Shown piece after piece: positions 25,882 to 33,124 of a DNA stretch of 64,000 nucleotides; within the stretch, counting starts at the first letter, position 1, and the number at the start of each line of letters is the position of its first letter. The position numbers and the translations under genes were made by a program. The stretch comes from Achromobacter sp. RTa. Lineage in GTDB: Bacteria > Pseudomonadota > Gammaproteobacteria > Burkholderiales > Burkholderiaceae_B. Below the pieces are notes generated by a model. That model was given only the letters and a program-made list of their open reading frames with translations. It searched no databases and was not told the origin of the DNA. The stretch lies in contig NZ_JPYO01000043.1 in the NCBI RefSeq assembly GCF_000757485.1, positions 234,010-298,009 of the forward strand, read 5' to 3'.

Positions 25882-26634
25882 ATGACCCTACCCATCGTCC
25901 GGCAAGCCCTCTACCTGGAAGTCGCCGACCGCCTGCGCGGCATGATCCATGCGCGCTCCCTGCGCAATGGCGAATGGATCGACGAATTGCGCCTGGCCGG
26001 AGAGCTGGGCATTTCCCGCACGCCCTTGCGCGAGGCGCTGAAAGTGCTGGCCACCGAAGGGCTGGTGCGGCTGGAGCCCCGTCGCGGCTGCTTCGTCAAT
26101 GAGCTGTCCGCGCAAGACCTGGAAGACATCTTTCCGCTGATGGCCATGCTGGAAGGGCGTTGCGCCTTCGAGGCCGCGCGCAAGGCCAGCGACGAGCAAC
26201 TGGCCGCGCTGGAACCGTTGCACGCCGAGCTGGCCGGCCACGCCGCGGCGGGGCGCATCGACGCCTATTACAAGACCAATTACCTGATCCACGAAGCGGT
26301 GCAGGCCCTGGCCGGCAACCAGTGGCTGTCGGACATGGTCGGCAACCTGCGCAAGGTCCTGAGCCTGTCGCGCCATCGCAGCCTGTCGCAGCCAGGCCGG
26401 ATCCAGCAATCCTGTGCCGAGCACCTGGCCATTTTCAAGGCGCTGAAGGCGCGCGATTGCGAGGCCGCGCAAGCGCTCGCGCACACCCATCTGATGCGGC
26501 AGCTGGAAGCGCTGCGCATCCTGAGCCATGCGGACGCCGGTGATCCGGCGTCGTCAGAACCCATCGTCATCGAGGAGCCCGCCCATGTCCGGACCCGCCA
26601 ATCTCGCACCCGCGCGCGGCGCGCGCACGCCTGA
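25882..26634 (+). CDS. GntR-family (FCD) regulator of malonate catabolism, MatR-like
   Basis: 250-residue FadR-type GntR regulator. The winged helix-turn-helix is at residues about 8-75 (RLAGELGISRTPLREALKVL, ATEGLVRLEPRRGCFVNE), and an all-helical FCD ligand domain follows (FEAARKASDEQLAALEP, ...IHEAVQALAGN...HLAIFKALKARD). It is the first gene of the malonate set, and its last 50 bases overlap the start of the malonyl-CoA decarboxylase gene. By analogy with MatR of Rhizobium it should respond to malonate or malonyl-CoA. The palindrome 25829-25844 is the likely operator. Confidence 0.9.
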   Translation: MTLPIVRQALYLEVADRLRGMIHARSLRNGEWIDELRLAGELGISRTPLREALKVLATEGLVRLEPRRGCFVNELSAQDLEDIFPLMAMLEGRCAFEAARKASDEQLAALEPLHAELAGHAAAGRIDAYYKTNYLIHEAVQALAGNQWLSDMVGNLRKVLSLSRHRSLSQPGRIQQSCAEHLAIFKALKARDCEAAQALAHTHLMRQLEALRILSHADAGDPASSEPIVIEEPAHVRTRQSRTRARRAHA

Positions 26635-27901
26635 GCCCGAGGCCGATACCGTCGACGCGGCCGCCGCGGCGGAGAGCGCCGGCCTGATCACCCGGCTTGG
26701 CCGGCTGTGGGAACGCGGCCGCCTGCCGAGCGAATCCGAAGTCCGCCGCCTGTTCGAGGCGCGCCTGACCGACGTCGCCGCCAACAAGCTTGCGCGCCGC
26801 TGGTGCGAGCAATACTCCGCCGCCGACGGCAAGGACCGCCGCCTTATGCTGGCCGCGCTGGCGCAGGCGCGCGGCTCCTTTCCGGAGAACGGCAGCGAAG
26901 GCGTGCGCCTCTTCAAGCGCTTCAACGCCCAGCCCCAGGGGCTGCGCTTCCTGGTGGAGCTGCGCGCCGACATGCAGCGCTGGCGCAAGCAGGTGGCGGG
27001 CATCCAGGCGCTGGACAAGGACCTGGAAGGCCTGTTGTCCGCGTGGTTCGACGTGGGCCTGCTGGAACTGCGTCCGCTGACCTGGGATTCGCCGGCCTCG
27101 CTGCTGGAAAAGCTGATCCTGTACGAGGCCGTGCACGAGATCAAATCCTGGGACGACCTGCGCCGCCGCGTGTCGCCGGACCGCCGTTGCTACGCGTACT
27201 TCCATCCTCAGATGCCGGGCGTGCCGCTCATCTTCGTGGAAGTGGCGTTCGCCAGCCACATGGCCGACGACGTGCAGGTGCTGCTGGACAGCACGCTGCC
27301 GCCGCAGGACCTGGACAAGGCGCGCTGGGCCATCTTCTATTCGATCTCCAACACGCAGCCGGGCCTGAAAGGCATCAGCTTCGGCAACTTCCTGCTCAAG
27401 CGCGTGGTCGAGCAATTGCTGGAAGAGCTGCCCAAGCTGAAGTCCTTCGCCACGCTGTCGCCGATCCCGGGTTTCGCGGACTGGCTGAGCAAGCTTGACG
27501 CGGAGGCGGTCGAGGGCATCGTGCGCGAGGACAAGGTCCGCGCCAAGGCGCGCAAGCGCGAGGGCGTGCCCGATGGCCAGCGCTGGGTGGCGCGCCTGTC
27601 GAAGGCGGCGCAGGGCAAGGCGCCGGACGTGGTGAAGCGGGCGGGCTTCCGCCTGGCGGCCAGCTATCTCCAATCCATGAAGAACGGGCTGCCGCTGGAT
27701 CCGGTGGCGCGGTTTCACCTGGGCAACGGCGCGCGCATCGAACGGCTCAACTGGGCGGCGGACACCTCGCCCAAGGGGCTCAGGCAATCTTGCGCCATGA
27801 TGGTCAACTATCTTTACGACCTGGACGAACTGGACGCCAACCTCGCCCGGCTGGGCGAAGGCAAGCCGCAGGTCAGCCGGGGCGTGGGACGCGTGGCCTA
27901 G
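26585..27901 (+). CDS. matA: Malonyl-CoA decarboxylase
   Basis: 438-residue malonyl-CoA decarboxylase, converting malonyl-CoA to acetyl-CoA and CO2. Start at MSGPANLAPARG, inside the end of the regulator gene. It shows the helical N-terminal domain (DRRLMLAALAQARGSFPENG, LKRFNAQPQGLRFLVELR-like RFNAQPQGLRFLVELRAD) and the GNAT-like catalytic domain (CYAYFHPQMPGVPLIFVEVA, YSISNTQPGLKGISFGNFLL, SLSPIPGF-like TLSPIPGFADWLSKL, FHLGNGARIERLNWAAD). Length matches bacterial MatA. Gene order with MatR and MatB supports the call. Confidence 0.95.
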   Translation: MSGPANLAPARGARTPEPEADTVDAAAAAESAGLITRLGRLWERGRLPSESEVRRLFEARLTDVAANKLARRWCEQYSAADGKDRRLMLAALAQARGSFPENGSEGVRLFKRFNAQPQGLRFLVELRADMQRWRKQVAGIQALDKDLEGLLSAWFDVGLLELRPLTWDSPASLLEKLILYEAVHEIKSWDDLRRRVSPDRRCYAYFHPQMPGVPLIFVEVAFASHMADDVQVLLDSTLPPQDLDKARWAIFYSISNTQPGLKGISFGNFLLKRVVEQLLEELPKLKSFATLSPIPGFADWLSKLDAEAVEGIVREDKVRAKARKREGVPDGQRWVARLSKAAQGKAPDVVKRAGFRLAASYLQSMKNGLPLDPVARFHLGNGARIERLNWAADTSPKGLRQSCAMMVNYLYDLDELDANLARLGEGKPQVSRGVGRVA

Positions 27902-27946
27902 GGCTTGCGGCAAACCGGACAACAACACAAAGAAAGGGCAGGGGAC

Positions 27947-28738
27947 ATGACGGAACAGGCGGCTGGCCGCGTGCTGCTGGAGCGCGAGGGGTATCTGGCC
28001 TGGGTGACGCTATCGCACCCGGGGCGGCTGAACGCGATCACGGTGGGCATGTGGCATGCGTTGCGCGAGGTGTTCGAGCGCATCGCGCAGGACGACGGCG
28101 TGCGTTGCGTGATCGTGCGCGGCGAAGGCGGCAATTTCGCCGCGGGCGCCGACATCCGCGAATTTCCCGCCCAACGCGCCGACATGGCCGGCGTGCAGCG
28201 CTACCACCGCGAGGTGCTGGCGCCCGCCTTGCGGGCGGTCGCCCTGTGCCCGCAGCCTGTGGTGGCCCAGATCGAGGGCGTCTGCGTGGGGGGCGGGCTG
28301 GAGGTCGCCAGCCAGTGCGACCTGCGCATCGCCGGCCGCTCGGCGCGTTTCGGCGTGCCGATCAACCGGCTGGGCTTTCCGATGGCGCCCGATGAAATGA
28401 GCGGCCTGCTTGCGCTGGCCGGGCGCGCCGCTACTCTGGCCATCTTGCTGGAAGGGCGCGTGTTCGGCGCGGAAGAGGCGCGCGAACTGGGCCTCCTGAC
28501 CCGCATCGTGCCTGATGGCGAGGTGGCCGATGCCGCCTTGCAGAGCGCCAGCCGCATCGCGCGGGGCGCGCCGCTTGCCGCCCGCATCAACAAACGCCTG
28601 TCCCGCAGGCTCGCCGCAGGCGGAGCCTTGACCGAGGACGAATACCAGGATTATTTCTCTTACGCCGAAAGCCGGGACCACAAGGAGGGCGTGCGCGCTT
28701 TCCTGGCCGGCGTAGATCCTTCCTTTTCCGGAGACTAG
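27947..28738 (+). CDS. Enoyl-CoA hydratase/isomerase family protein in the malonate operon
   Basis: 263-residue crotonase-fold protein, start MTEQAAGRVLLERE with AGGGGA nearby. Oxyanion-hole segments are GNFAAGADIREF and IEGVCVGGGLEVASQCDL. The loop normally carrying the catalytic Glu reads RFGVPINRLGFPMAPDEMSG, so hydratase activity is doubtful. Its placement between malonyl-CoA decarboxylase and malonyl-CoA synthetase, with 45 bp and 5 bp gaps, implies a role on a malonyl-derived or substituted malonyl-CoA, possibly decarboxylation or removal of a side product. This is inference. Confidence 0.87.
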   Translation: MTEQAAGRVLLEREGYLAWVTLSHPGRLNAITVGMWHALREVFERIAQDDGVRCVIVRGEGGNFAAGADIREFPAQRADMAGVQRYHREVLAPALRAVALCPQPVVAQIEGVCVGGGLEVASQCDLRIAGRSARFGVPINRLGFPMAPDEMSGLLALAGRAATLAILLEGRVFGAEEARELGLLTRIVPDGEVADAALQSASRIARGAPLAARINKRLSRRLAAGGALTEDEYQDYFSYAESRDHKEGVRAFLAGVDPSFSGD

Positions 28739-28743
28739 ACAAG

Positions 28744-30285
28744 GTGAGCAACGCTAATCTATATGCTGTGCTGCAAGGCGGCTTCCCAAAAGACCGCAGC
28801 AAAGTCGCGCTCGAAACGCCCGACCTGAAATACACCTGGGACGACATCGACCGCGCCACCGCGTGCATGGCCAACCTGCTGGCCTCGCTGGACCTGCCGG
28901 CCGGTTCGCGCGTGGCGGTGCAGGTGGAAAAATCCCCGGAAGCCCTGCTGCTGTACCTCGCCACGCTGCGCGCCGGCCTGGTGTACCTGCCGCTGAACAC
29001 GGCCTATCGCGAATCGGAAATCGAGTACTTCCTCGGCAACGCCGAGCCGGCCGTGGTGGTATGCGCCAGCAAGAACCAGGAATGGGTGAAGCGCGCCGCC
29101 GACAAGGCCGGTTGCGCGCACGTCTACACGCTGGACGAGGATCGCAGCGGCACGCTGCTGGACGCAGCAGGGGGCCTGTCGCAGGCCTTCAAGACCGTGG
29201 CGCGCAAGCCCGACGACCTGGCCGCCATCCTCTATACCTCGGGCACCACCGGCCGTAGCAAGGGCGCGATGCTGTCGCATGGCAACCTGGCCGCCAACGC
29301 GCGCGTGCTCAACGACTACTGGGGCTGGCGCAAGGACGACGTGCTGTTGCACATGCTGCCCATCTTCCACGTGCACGGCCTGTTCGTGGCATCCCACGGG
29401 GCGTTGCTGGCCGGCGCGAAGATGATCTGGCTGCCCAAGCTGGACGCGGACCTGGCCCTGCGCTACCTGCCGCAGAGCACGGTGATGATGGGCGTGCCGA
29501 CCTACTACGTGCGCCTGCTGGCGGACCCGCGCTTCAATCGCGAGGTCTGCGCGCGCATGCGCCTGTTCATTTCCGGCTCGGCTCCCTTGCTGGCCGAGAC
29601 CTTCTCGGATTTCCAGAAGCGCAGCGGCCACGCCATCCTCGAGCGCTACGGCATGAGCGAAACCGTCATGCTGACCTCCAACCCCTACGATCCGAAGCTG
29701 GGCGAGCGCCTGGCCGGCACCGTGGGCCGCGCCTTGCCGGGCGTGCAGGTGCGAGTGGTGGACGATGCCGGCATCGCGCTGGCGCCGGGCGAGATCGGCA
29801 ATGTGCAGGTGCGCGGTCCCAATGTGTTCTCGGGCTACTGGCGCATGCCGGAAAAGACCCGCGAGGAATTCACCGACGACGGCTGGTTCAAGACCGGGGA
29901 CGTGGGCCGCTGGGGCGGCGAATCCGCCGGCCGCGACGTGCCCGCCGACTATCTGTCCATCGTGGGCCGCAGCAAGGACCTGATCATCTCGGGCGGATAC
30001 AACGTCTATCCCAAGGAGATCGAAACGCTGATCGACGACATGCCCGGCGTGGCCGAGTCCGCGGTCATCGGCGTGCCTCATGCCGATTTCGGCGAAGCCG
30101 TGGTGGCCGTGGTGGTGCCCAAGGAAGGCGCGGCGCTGGACGCGGCGGCCATGCAGGCCGAACTGAAGGCCCGCATCGCCAACTTCAAGGTGCCCAAGCG
30201 CGTGCACATCATCGACCAGCTGCCGCGCAACACCATGGGCAAGGTCCAGAAGAACGTGCTGCGCGAAACCTACCAGGCGCTCTGA
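28744..30285 (+). CDS. matB: Malonyl-CoA synthetase
   Basis: 513-residue AMP-forming ligase of the ANL superfamily that activates malonate with ATP and CoA. Starts with GTG, five bases after the hydratase stop. Signature motifs: AILYTSGTTGRSKGAMLSHG (P-loop, about residue 165), HMLPIFHVHGLFVASHG (the malonate-type motif), ERYGMSETVMLTSNPYD, GWFKTGDVG, GRSKDLIISGGYNVYPKEIE and the C-terminal Lys in PRNTMGKVQK. The sequence is of the MatB type rather than a long-chain ligase. With the decarboxylase it forms the malonate to acetyl-CoA pathway. Confidence 0.94.
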   Translation: MSNANLYAVLQGGFPKDRSKVALETPDLKYTWDDIDRATACMANLLASLDLPAGSRVAVQVEKSPEALLLYLATLRAGLVYLPLNTAYRESEIEYFLGNAEPAVVVCASKNQEWVKRAADKAGCAHVYTLDEDRSGTLLDAAGGLSQAFKTVARKPDDLAAILYTSGTTGRSKGAMLSHGNLAANARVLNDYWGWRKDDVLLHMLPIFHVHGLFVASHGALLAGAKMIWLPKLDADLALRYLPQSTVMMGVPTYYVRLLADPRFNREVCARMRLFISGSAPLLAETFSDFQKRSGHAILERYGMSETVMLTSNPYDPKLGERLAGTVGRALPGVQVRVVDDAGIALAPGEIGNVQVRGPNVFSGYWRMPEKTREEFTDDGWFKTGDVGRWGGESAGRDVPADYLSIVGRSKDLIISGGYNVYPKEIETLIDDMPGVAESAVIGVPHADFGEAVVAVVVPKEGAALDAAAMQAELKARIANFKVPKRVHIIDQLPRNTMGKVQKNVLRETYQAL

Positions 30286-30293
30286 GCCGGGCC

Positions 30294-30329
30294 CGCGGCC
30301 GCCGCTACCCTCGCGGGGATGCGGCCGCG
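30294..30329 (+). terminator. Inverted repeat after matB
   Basis: CGCGGCCGC (30294-30302) and GCGGCCGCG (30321-30329) form a perfect 9-bp stem with an 18-base loop, nine bases after the matB stop. No T tract follows. It may limit read-through into the Bug gene 165 bp downstream, whose own promoter is then needed. Confidence 0.4.
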
Positions 30330-30493
30330 GACCGGCCAGGCGCGACCCCCGCCCGCCGCGGGGCAACCCTAGCATCAGGAGTCCACCGCCAAACAGTGCC
30401 ACCCAAGACCGAGCAGCTTCATCCAATAAGAAATCCGAGAGACGAGACGCACTAGAATCGCGCCGTCCCCATGCTGCAGCAAGAGGAGACAAT

Positions 30494-31465
30494 ATGAAAT
30501 ATCGCACTACCGCCGCGGCCGTGTTCGCCGCGTTTGCCGTGGGGGCAAGCGGCGTCGCCGCCGCCCAATGGCCCGAGCGCCCGATCACGCTGATCGTGCC
30601 TTTCCCCGCCGGTGGCGGCACGGACACCTTCGCCCGCCCGCTCGCCCAGCAGCTGACCACGCAGCTGGGCCAGACGGTGGTCATCGACAACAAGGGCGGC
30701 GCGGGCGGGACCGTGGGCGCCGGCGTGGCGGCCAAGGCCAGGCCCGACGGCTACACCTTCTTCATGGGCGGCGCGCACCATGCGCTGGCCCCGTCGCTGT
30801 ACAAGAACCTGAGCTACGACATCCAGAAGGATTTCGCGCCGGTTGCGCTGGTCGCGCAGCCGCCGCAGGTCATCGTCATCAACCCGGGCAAGCTGCCGGT
30901 GAAGACCGTCCAGGAGCTGATCGCCTATGTCAAGAAGCGCCCGGGGGAAATCAACTTCGGCACCGCCGGCAAGGGCAGTACGCACCATCTGGCCGGCGAG
31001 CTGTTCGCGATGCAGACCGGCATCAAGCTGGTGGACGTCCCCTACCAGGGCGCCGGGCCGATGCTGTCCGCGCTGATCGGCGGGCAGGTGGATCTAGCGT
31101 TCGACGGCCTGGGTTCGTCGGCCGGCCACATCCGCGCGGGCTCGATCAAGCCGCTGGCGGTGGCCGCCACCGAGCGTTCGCCGTCGCTGCCCGACGTGCC
31201 CACCGCCGCCGAAGCGGGCGTGCCCAATTACGTGGTGTCGACGTGGTACGCGATCTGGGCGCCCGCCGGAACGCCCAAGGAGGCGGTCGACAGGATGAGC
31301 GCCGAGATCACCAAGGCCTTGAACGCACCGAAGATCAAGGAAACCTGGGCCGGCAACGGTTCGGCGGTGCCCACGCTGACGGGCGCCGAGTTCGGCAAGT
31401 TCGTCGACAGCGAGGTTGCGCGCTGGGCGAAGGTTGTGAAGGATTCCGGCGTCACGCTGGAGTGA
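30494..31465 (+). CDS. Bug-family binding protein linked to malonate genes
   Basis: 323-residue periplasmic binding protein. Signal peptide MKYRTTAAAVFAAFAVG, cleavage near AAA-QWPERP; AGGAGA precedes the start. Family segments are QWPERPITLIVPFPAGGGTD, DNKGGAGGTVGAGVAA, GYTFFMGGAHHALAPS and VPYQGAGPMLSALIGG. It is placed 208 bp after matB and is transcribed in the same direction, so malonate or another dicarboxylate is a reasonable ligand. No MatC or MadLM carrier is found in the window. Confidence 0.92.
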   Translation: MKYRTTAAAVFAAFAVGASGVAAAQWPERPITLIVPFPAGGGTDTFARPLAQQLTTQLGQTVVIDNKGGAGGTVGAGVAAKARPDGYTFFMGGAHHALAPSLYKNLSYDIQKDFAPVALVAQPPQVIVINPGKLPVKTVQELIAYVKKRPGEINFGTAGKGSTHHLAGELFAMQTGIKLVDVPYQGAGPMLSALIGGQVDLAFDGLGSSAGHIRAGSIKPLAVAATERSPSLPDVPTAAEAGVPNYVVSTWYAIWAPAGTPKEAVDRMSAEITKALNAPKIKETWAGNGSAVPTLTGAEFGKFVDSEVARWAKVVKDSGVTLE

Positions 31466-31495
31466 CGCACCGGCGGGCCGGATTTCGATTAACAT

Positions 31496-31510
31496 TGATA
31501 ATCGTTATCA
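31496..31510 (+). promoter_or_regulatory. Fur box upstream of fecI
   Basis: TGATAATCGTTATCA matches the 7-1-7 Fur consensus TGATAATNATTATCA at 14 of 15 positions. It lies 34 bp before the sigma factor start, between the Bug stop and fecI, and predicts iron repression of the whole signalling set. Confidence 0.85.
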
Positions 31511-31543
31511 TTGTCAAATCTGTAGTCCGGTCCGTCGAACGTC

Positions 31544-32044
31544 ATGAATCAGAGCGGTTCCCCAGCGCCCGTCGAGGGGCTCTACGTCGAGCATCAATCG
31601 TGGCTGCGCGATTGGCTGCGCAGGAAGACTGGGTGCCCGTTCGACGCGGCCGACCTGACCCACGATACCTATCTGAAAGTGCTGGTGCGCGAGGACGATG
31701 TGCGCATCTTGCGGGAACCGCGCGCCTATCTGACGACGATCGCGCATGGGTTGATGGTCAATTTGTTCCGCCGCCGCGACATCGAGCGGGCGTACCTGGA
31801 CAGCCTGGCCCTGCTCGAAGACAGCGCCGCGCCTTCGCCGGAGCGGCGCGCGCTGGCGCTGGAGGCGCTGCTGGAGATCGACCGGTTGCTCGACGGCCTG
31901 CCCGCCAAGGTGCGCAAGGCGTTTTTGCTGGCGCAACTGGAAGGCCTGCGCCATGGCGAGATCGCCGAACGCATGCAAGTGTCGGTCAGTTCGGTGCGTC
32001 AGTATCTGGCGCGCGCCATGCAGCACTGCCTGGCGGCCTGGTGA
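31544..32044 (+). CDS. fecI: FecI-type ECF RNA polymerase sigma factor
   Basis: 166-residue extracytoplasmic-function sigma factor. Region 2 is at residues about 12-80 (LYVEHQSWLRDWLRRKTGCP, DAADLTHDTYLKVL, REPRAYLTTIAHGLMVNLF) and region 4 at 105-160 (LDGLPAKVRKAFLLAQLEGL, GEIAERMQVSVSSVRQYLAR). Sequence is of the FecI group that activates iron-uptake receptors. A near-perfect Fur box precedes it. The downstream anti-sigma gene overlaps its stop (GTGA), and the receptor with a signalling domain follows: a complete cell-surface signalling unit. Confidence 0.94.
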   Translation: MNQSGSPAPVEGLYVEHQSWLRDWLRRKTGCPFDAADLTHDTYLKVLVREDDVRILREPRAYLTTIAHGLMVNLFRRRDIERAYLDSLALLEDSAAPSPERRALALEALLEIDRLLDGLPAKVRKAFLLAQLEGLRHGEIAERMQVSVSSVRQYLARAMQHCLAAW

Positions 32045-33009
32045 GCCGGCGCGCCTCCGCCCGCGCCGGGCTGCCGCCGTCGGTCATCCGCGAGGCCAGC
32101 GCCTGGTTCGTACGCCTGGGAGCCGAAGAGGCGACGGAGGAGGACGGCCTCGCCTGCCGCCGCTGGATCGACGCCGATCCCTTGCACCGGCTGGCCTGGG
32201 AACGCGTGGAATCGCTTAGCCGTCAATTCGGCCAGGTCGAACCGCGGGCGGGCCTGGCGGCGCTCGATCGCGCCCCAATGCGCGGCCGGCGCCGAGCGCT
32301 GAAAGCCTTCGCGCTGGTTCTGGGCACGGGGGGGCTGGCCGCGGCGGGCCTGCCCTGGAGATCCTGGACATCGGATGTCGGCACGGCCGTCGGCGAACGG
32401 CGCAGCGCCACGCTGCCCGACGGCAGCGCGCTCACCCTCAATACCGACAGTGCGGCCGACCTGAGGTTCGACGCCACGCAACGGCTGATCGTACTGCGCC
32501 GCGGGGAATTGCATATCGCGTCGCATCGCGACCCGCAGGCGCCGTCCAGGCCTTTGGTCGTGGCGACTCCATCCGGCCGGATCATCGCATTGGGGACCCG
32601 TTTCGTGGTCAGGCTGTTGGAAGGCGGAGCCTGGGTCGCCGTGATGGAGGGCGCCGTCAGGATAGAGCCGGCGGAAGGGGGCGAGGGCGCGACGCGCATT
32701 ATCGAAGCGGGATCGGGCGCGTATTTCGACGAACGCGCTTTGCGGGACGCAAGGCCCGCCTTGCACGCCGACGATTGGGTGCAGGGCTCCCTGTTCGCCG
32801 ATGGGATGCGGCTGGATGCCTTCATCGAGGAACTCGGCCGCTATCGCAAAGGCAGCCTGGCCTGCGATCCGTCGGTGGCGGGGCTGCGCATTTCGGGATC
32901 GTTCCCGCTTGGCGATACCGACCGCGCCCTCGCGGCCGTCGAACGCGCGCTCCCGGTGCGCGCCGACCGCTATACGCGGTACTGGGTGGTGCTGCGCGCC
33001 AGGGATTGA
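32041..33009 (+). CDS. fecR: FecR-type anti-sigma regulator
   Basis: 322-residue inner-membrane sigma regulator, starting with a GTG that overlaps the fecI stop. The N-terminal cytoplasmic DUF4880 domain (IREASAWFVRLGAEEATEED, CRRWIDADPLHRLAWERVES) binds the sigma factor. A weak membrane segment follows (FALVLGTGGLAAAGLPW, residues about 92-108), then the periplasmic FecR domain (VGERRSATLPDGSALTLNTD, VATPSGRIIALGTRFVVRL, VAVMEGAVRI). The C-terminal part (MRLDAFIEELGRYRKGSLA) contacts the receptor signalling domain. Works with FecI and the receptor at 33125-35602. Confidence 0.92.
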   Translation: MSRRASARAGLPPSVIREASAWFVRLGAEEATEEDGLACRRWIDADPLHRLAWERVESLSRQFGQVEPRAGLAALDRAPMRGRRRALKAFALVLGTGGLAAAGLPWRSWTSDVGTAVGERRSATLPDGSALTLNTDSAADLRFDATQRLIVLRRGELHIASHRDPQAPSRPLVVATPSGRIIALGTRFVVRLLEGGAWVAVMEGAVRIEPAEGGEGATRIIEAGSGAYFDERALRDARPALHADDWVQGSLFADGMRLDAFIEELGRYRKGSLACDPSVAGLRISGSFPLGDTDRALAAVERALPVRADRYTRYWVVLRARD

Positions 33010-33124
33010 CGACTTGGCGCCGAGAGCGCCGGCGGCACGCAAGCGGCGGGGCGCATTGTCACTTTCGCGTTCTCGATTGGCATACAGGTGAAGCTCCGAT
33101 TCACTTTGCCTGGACCCCAACGAT

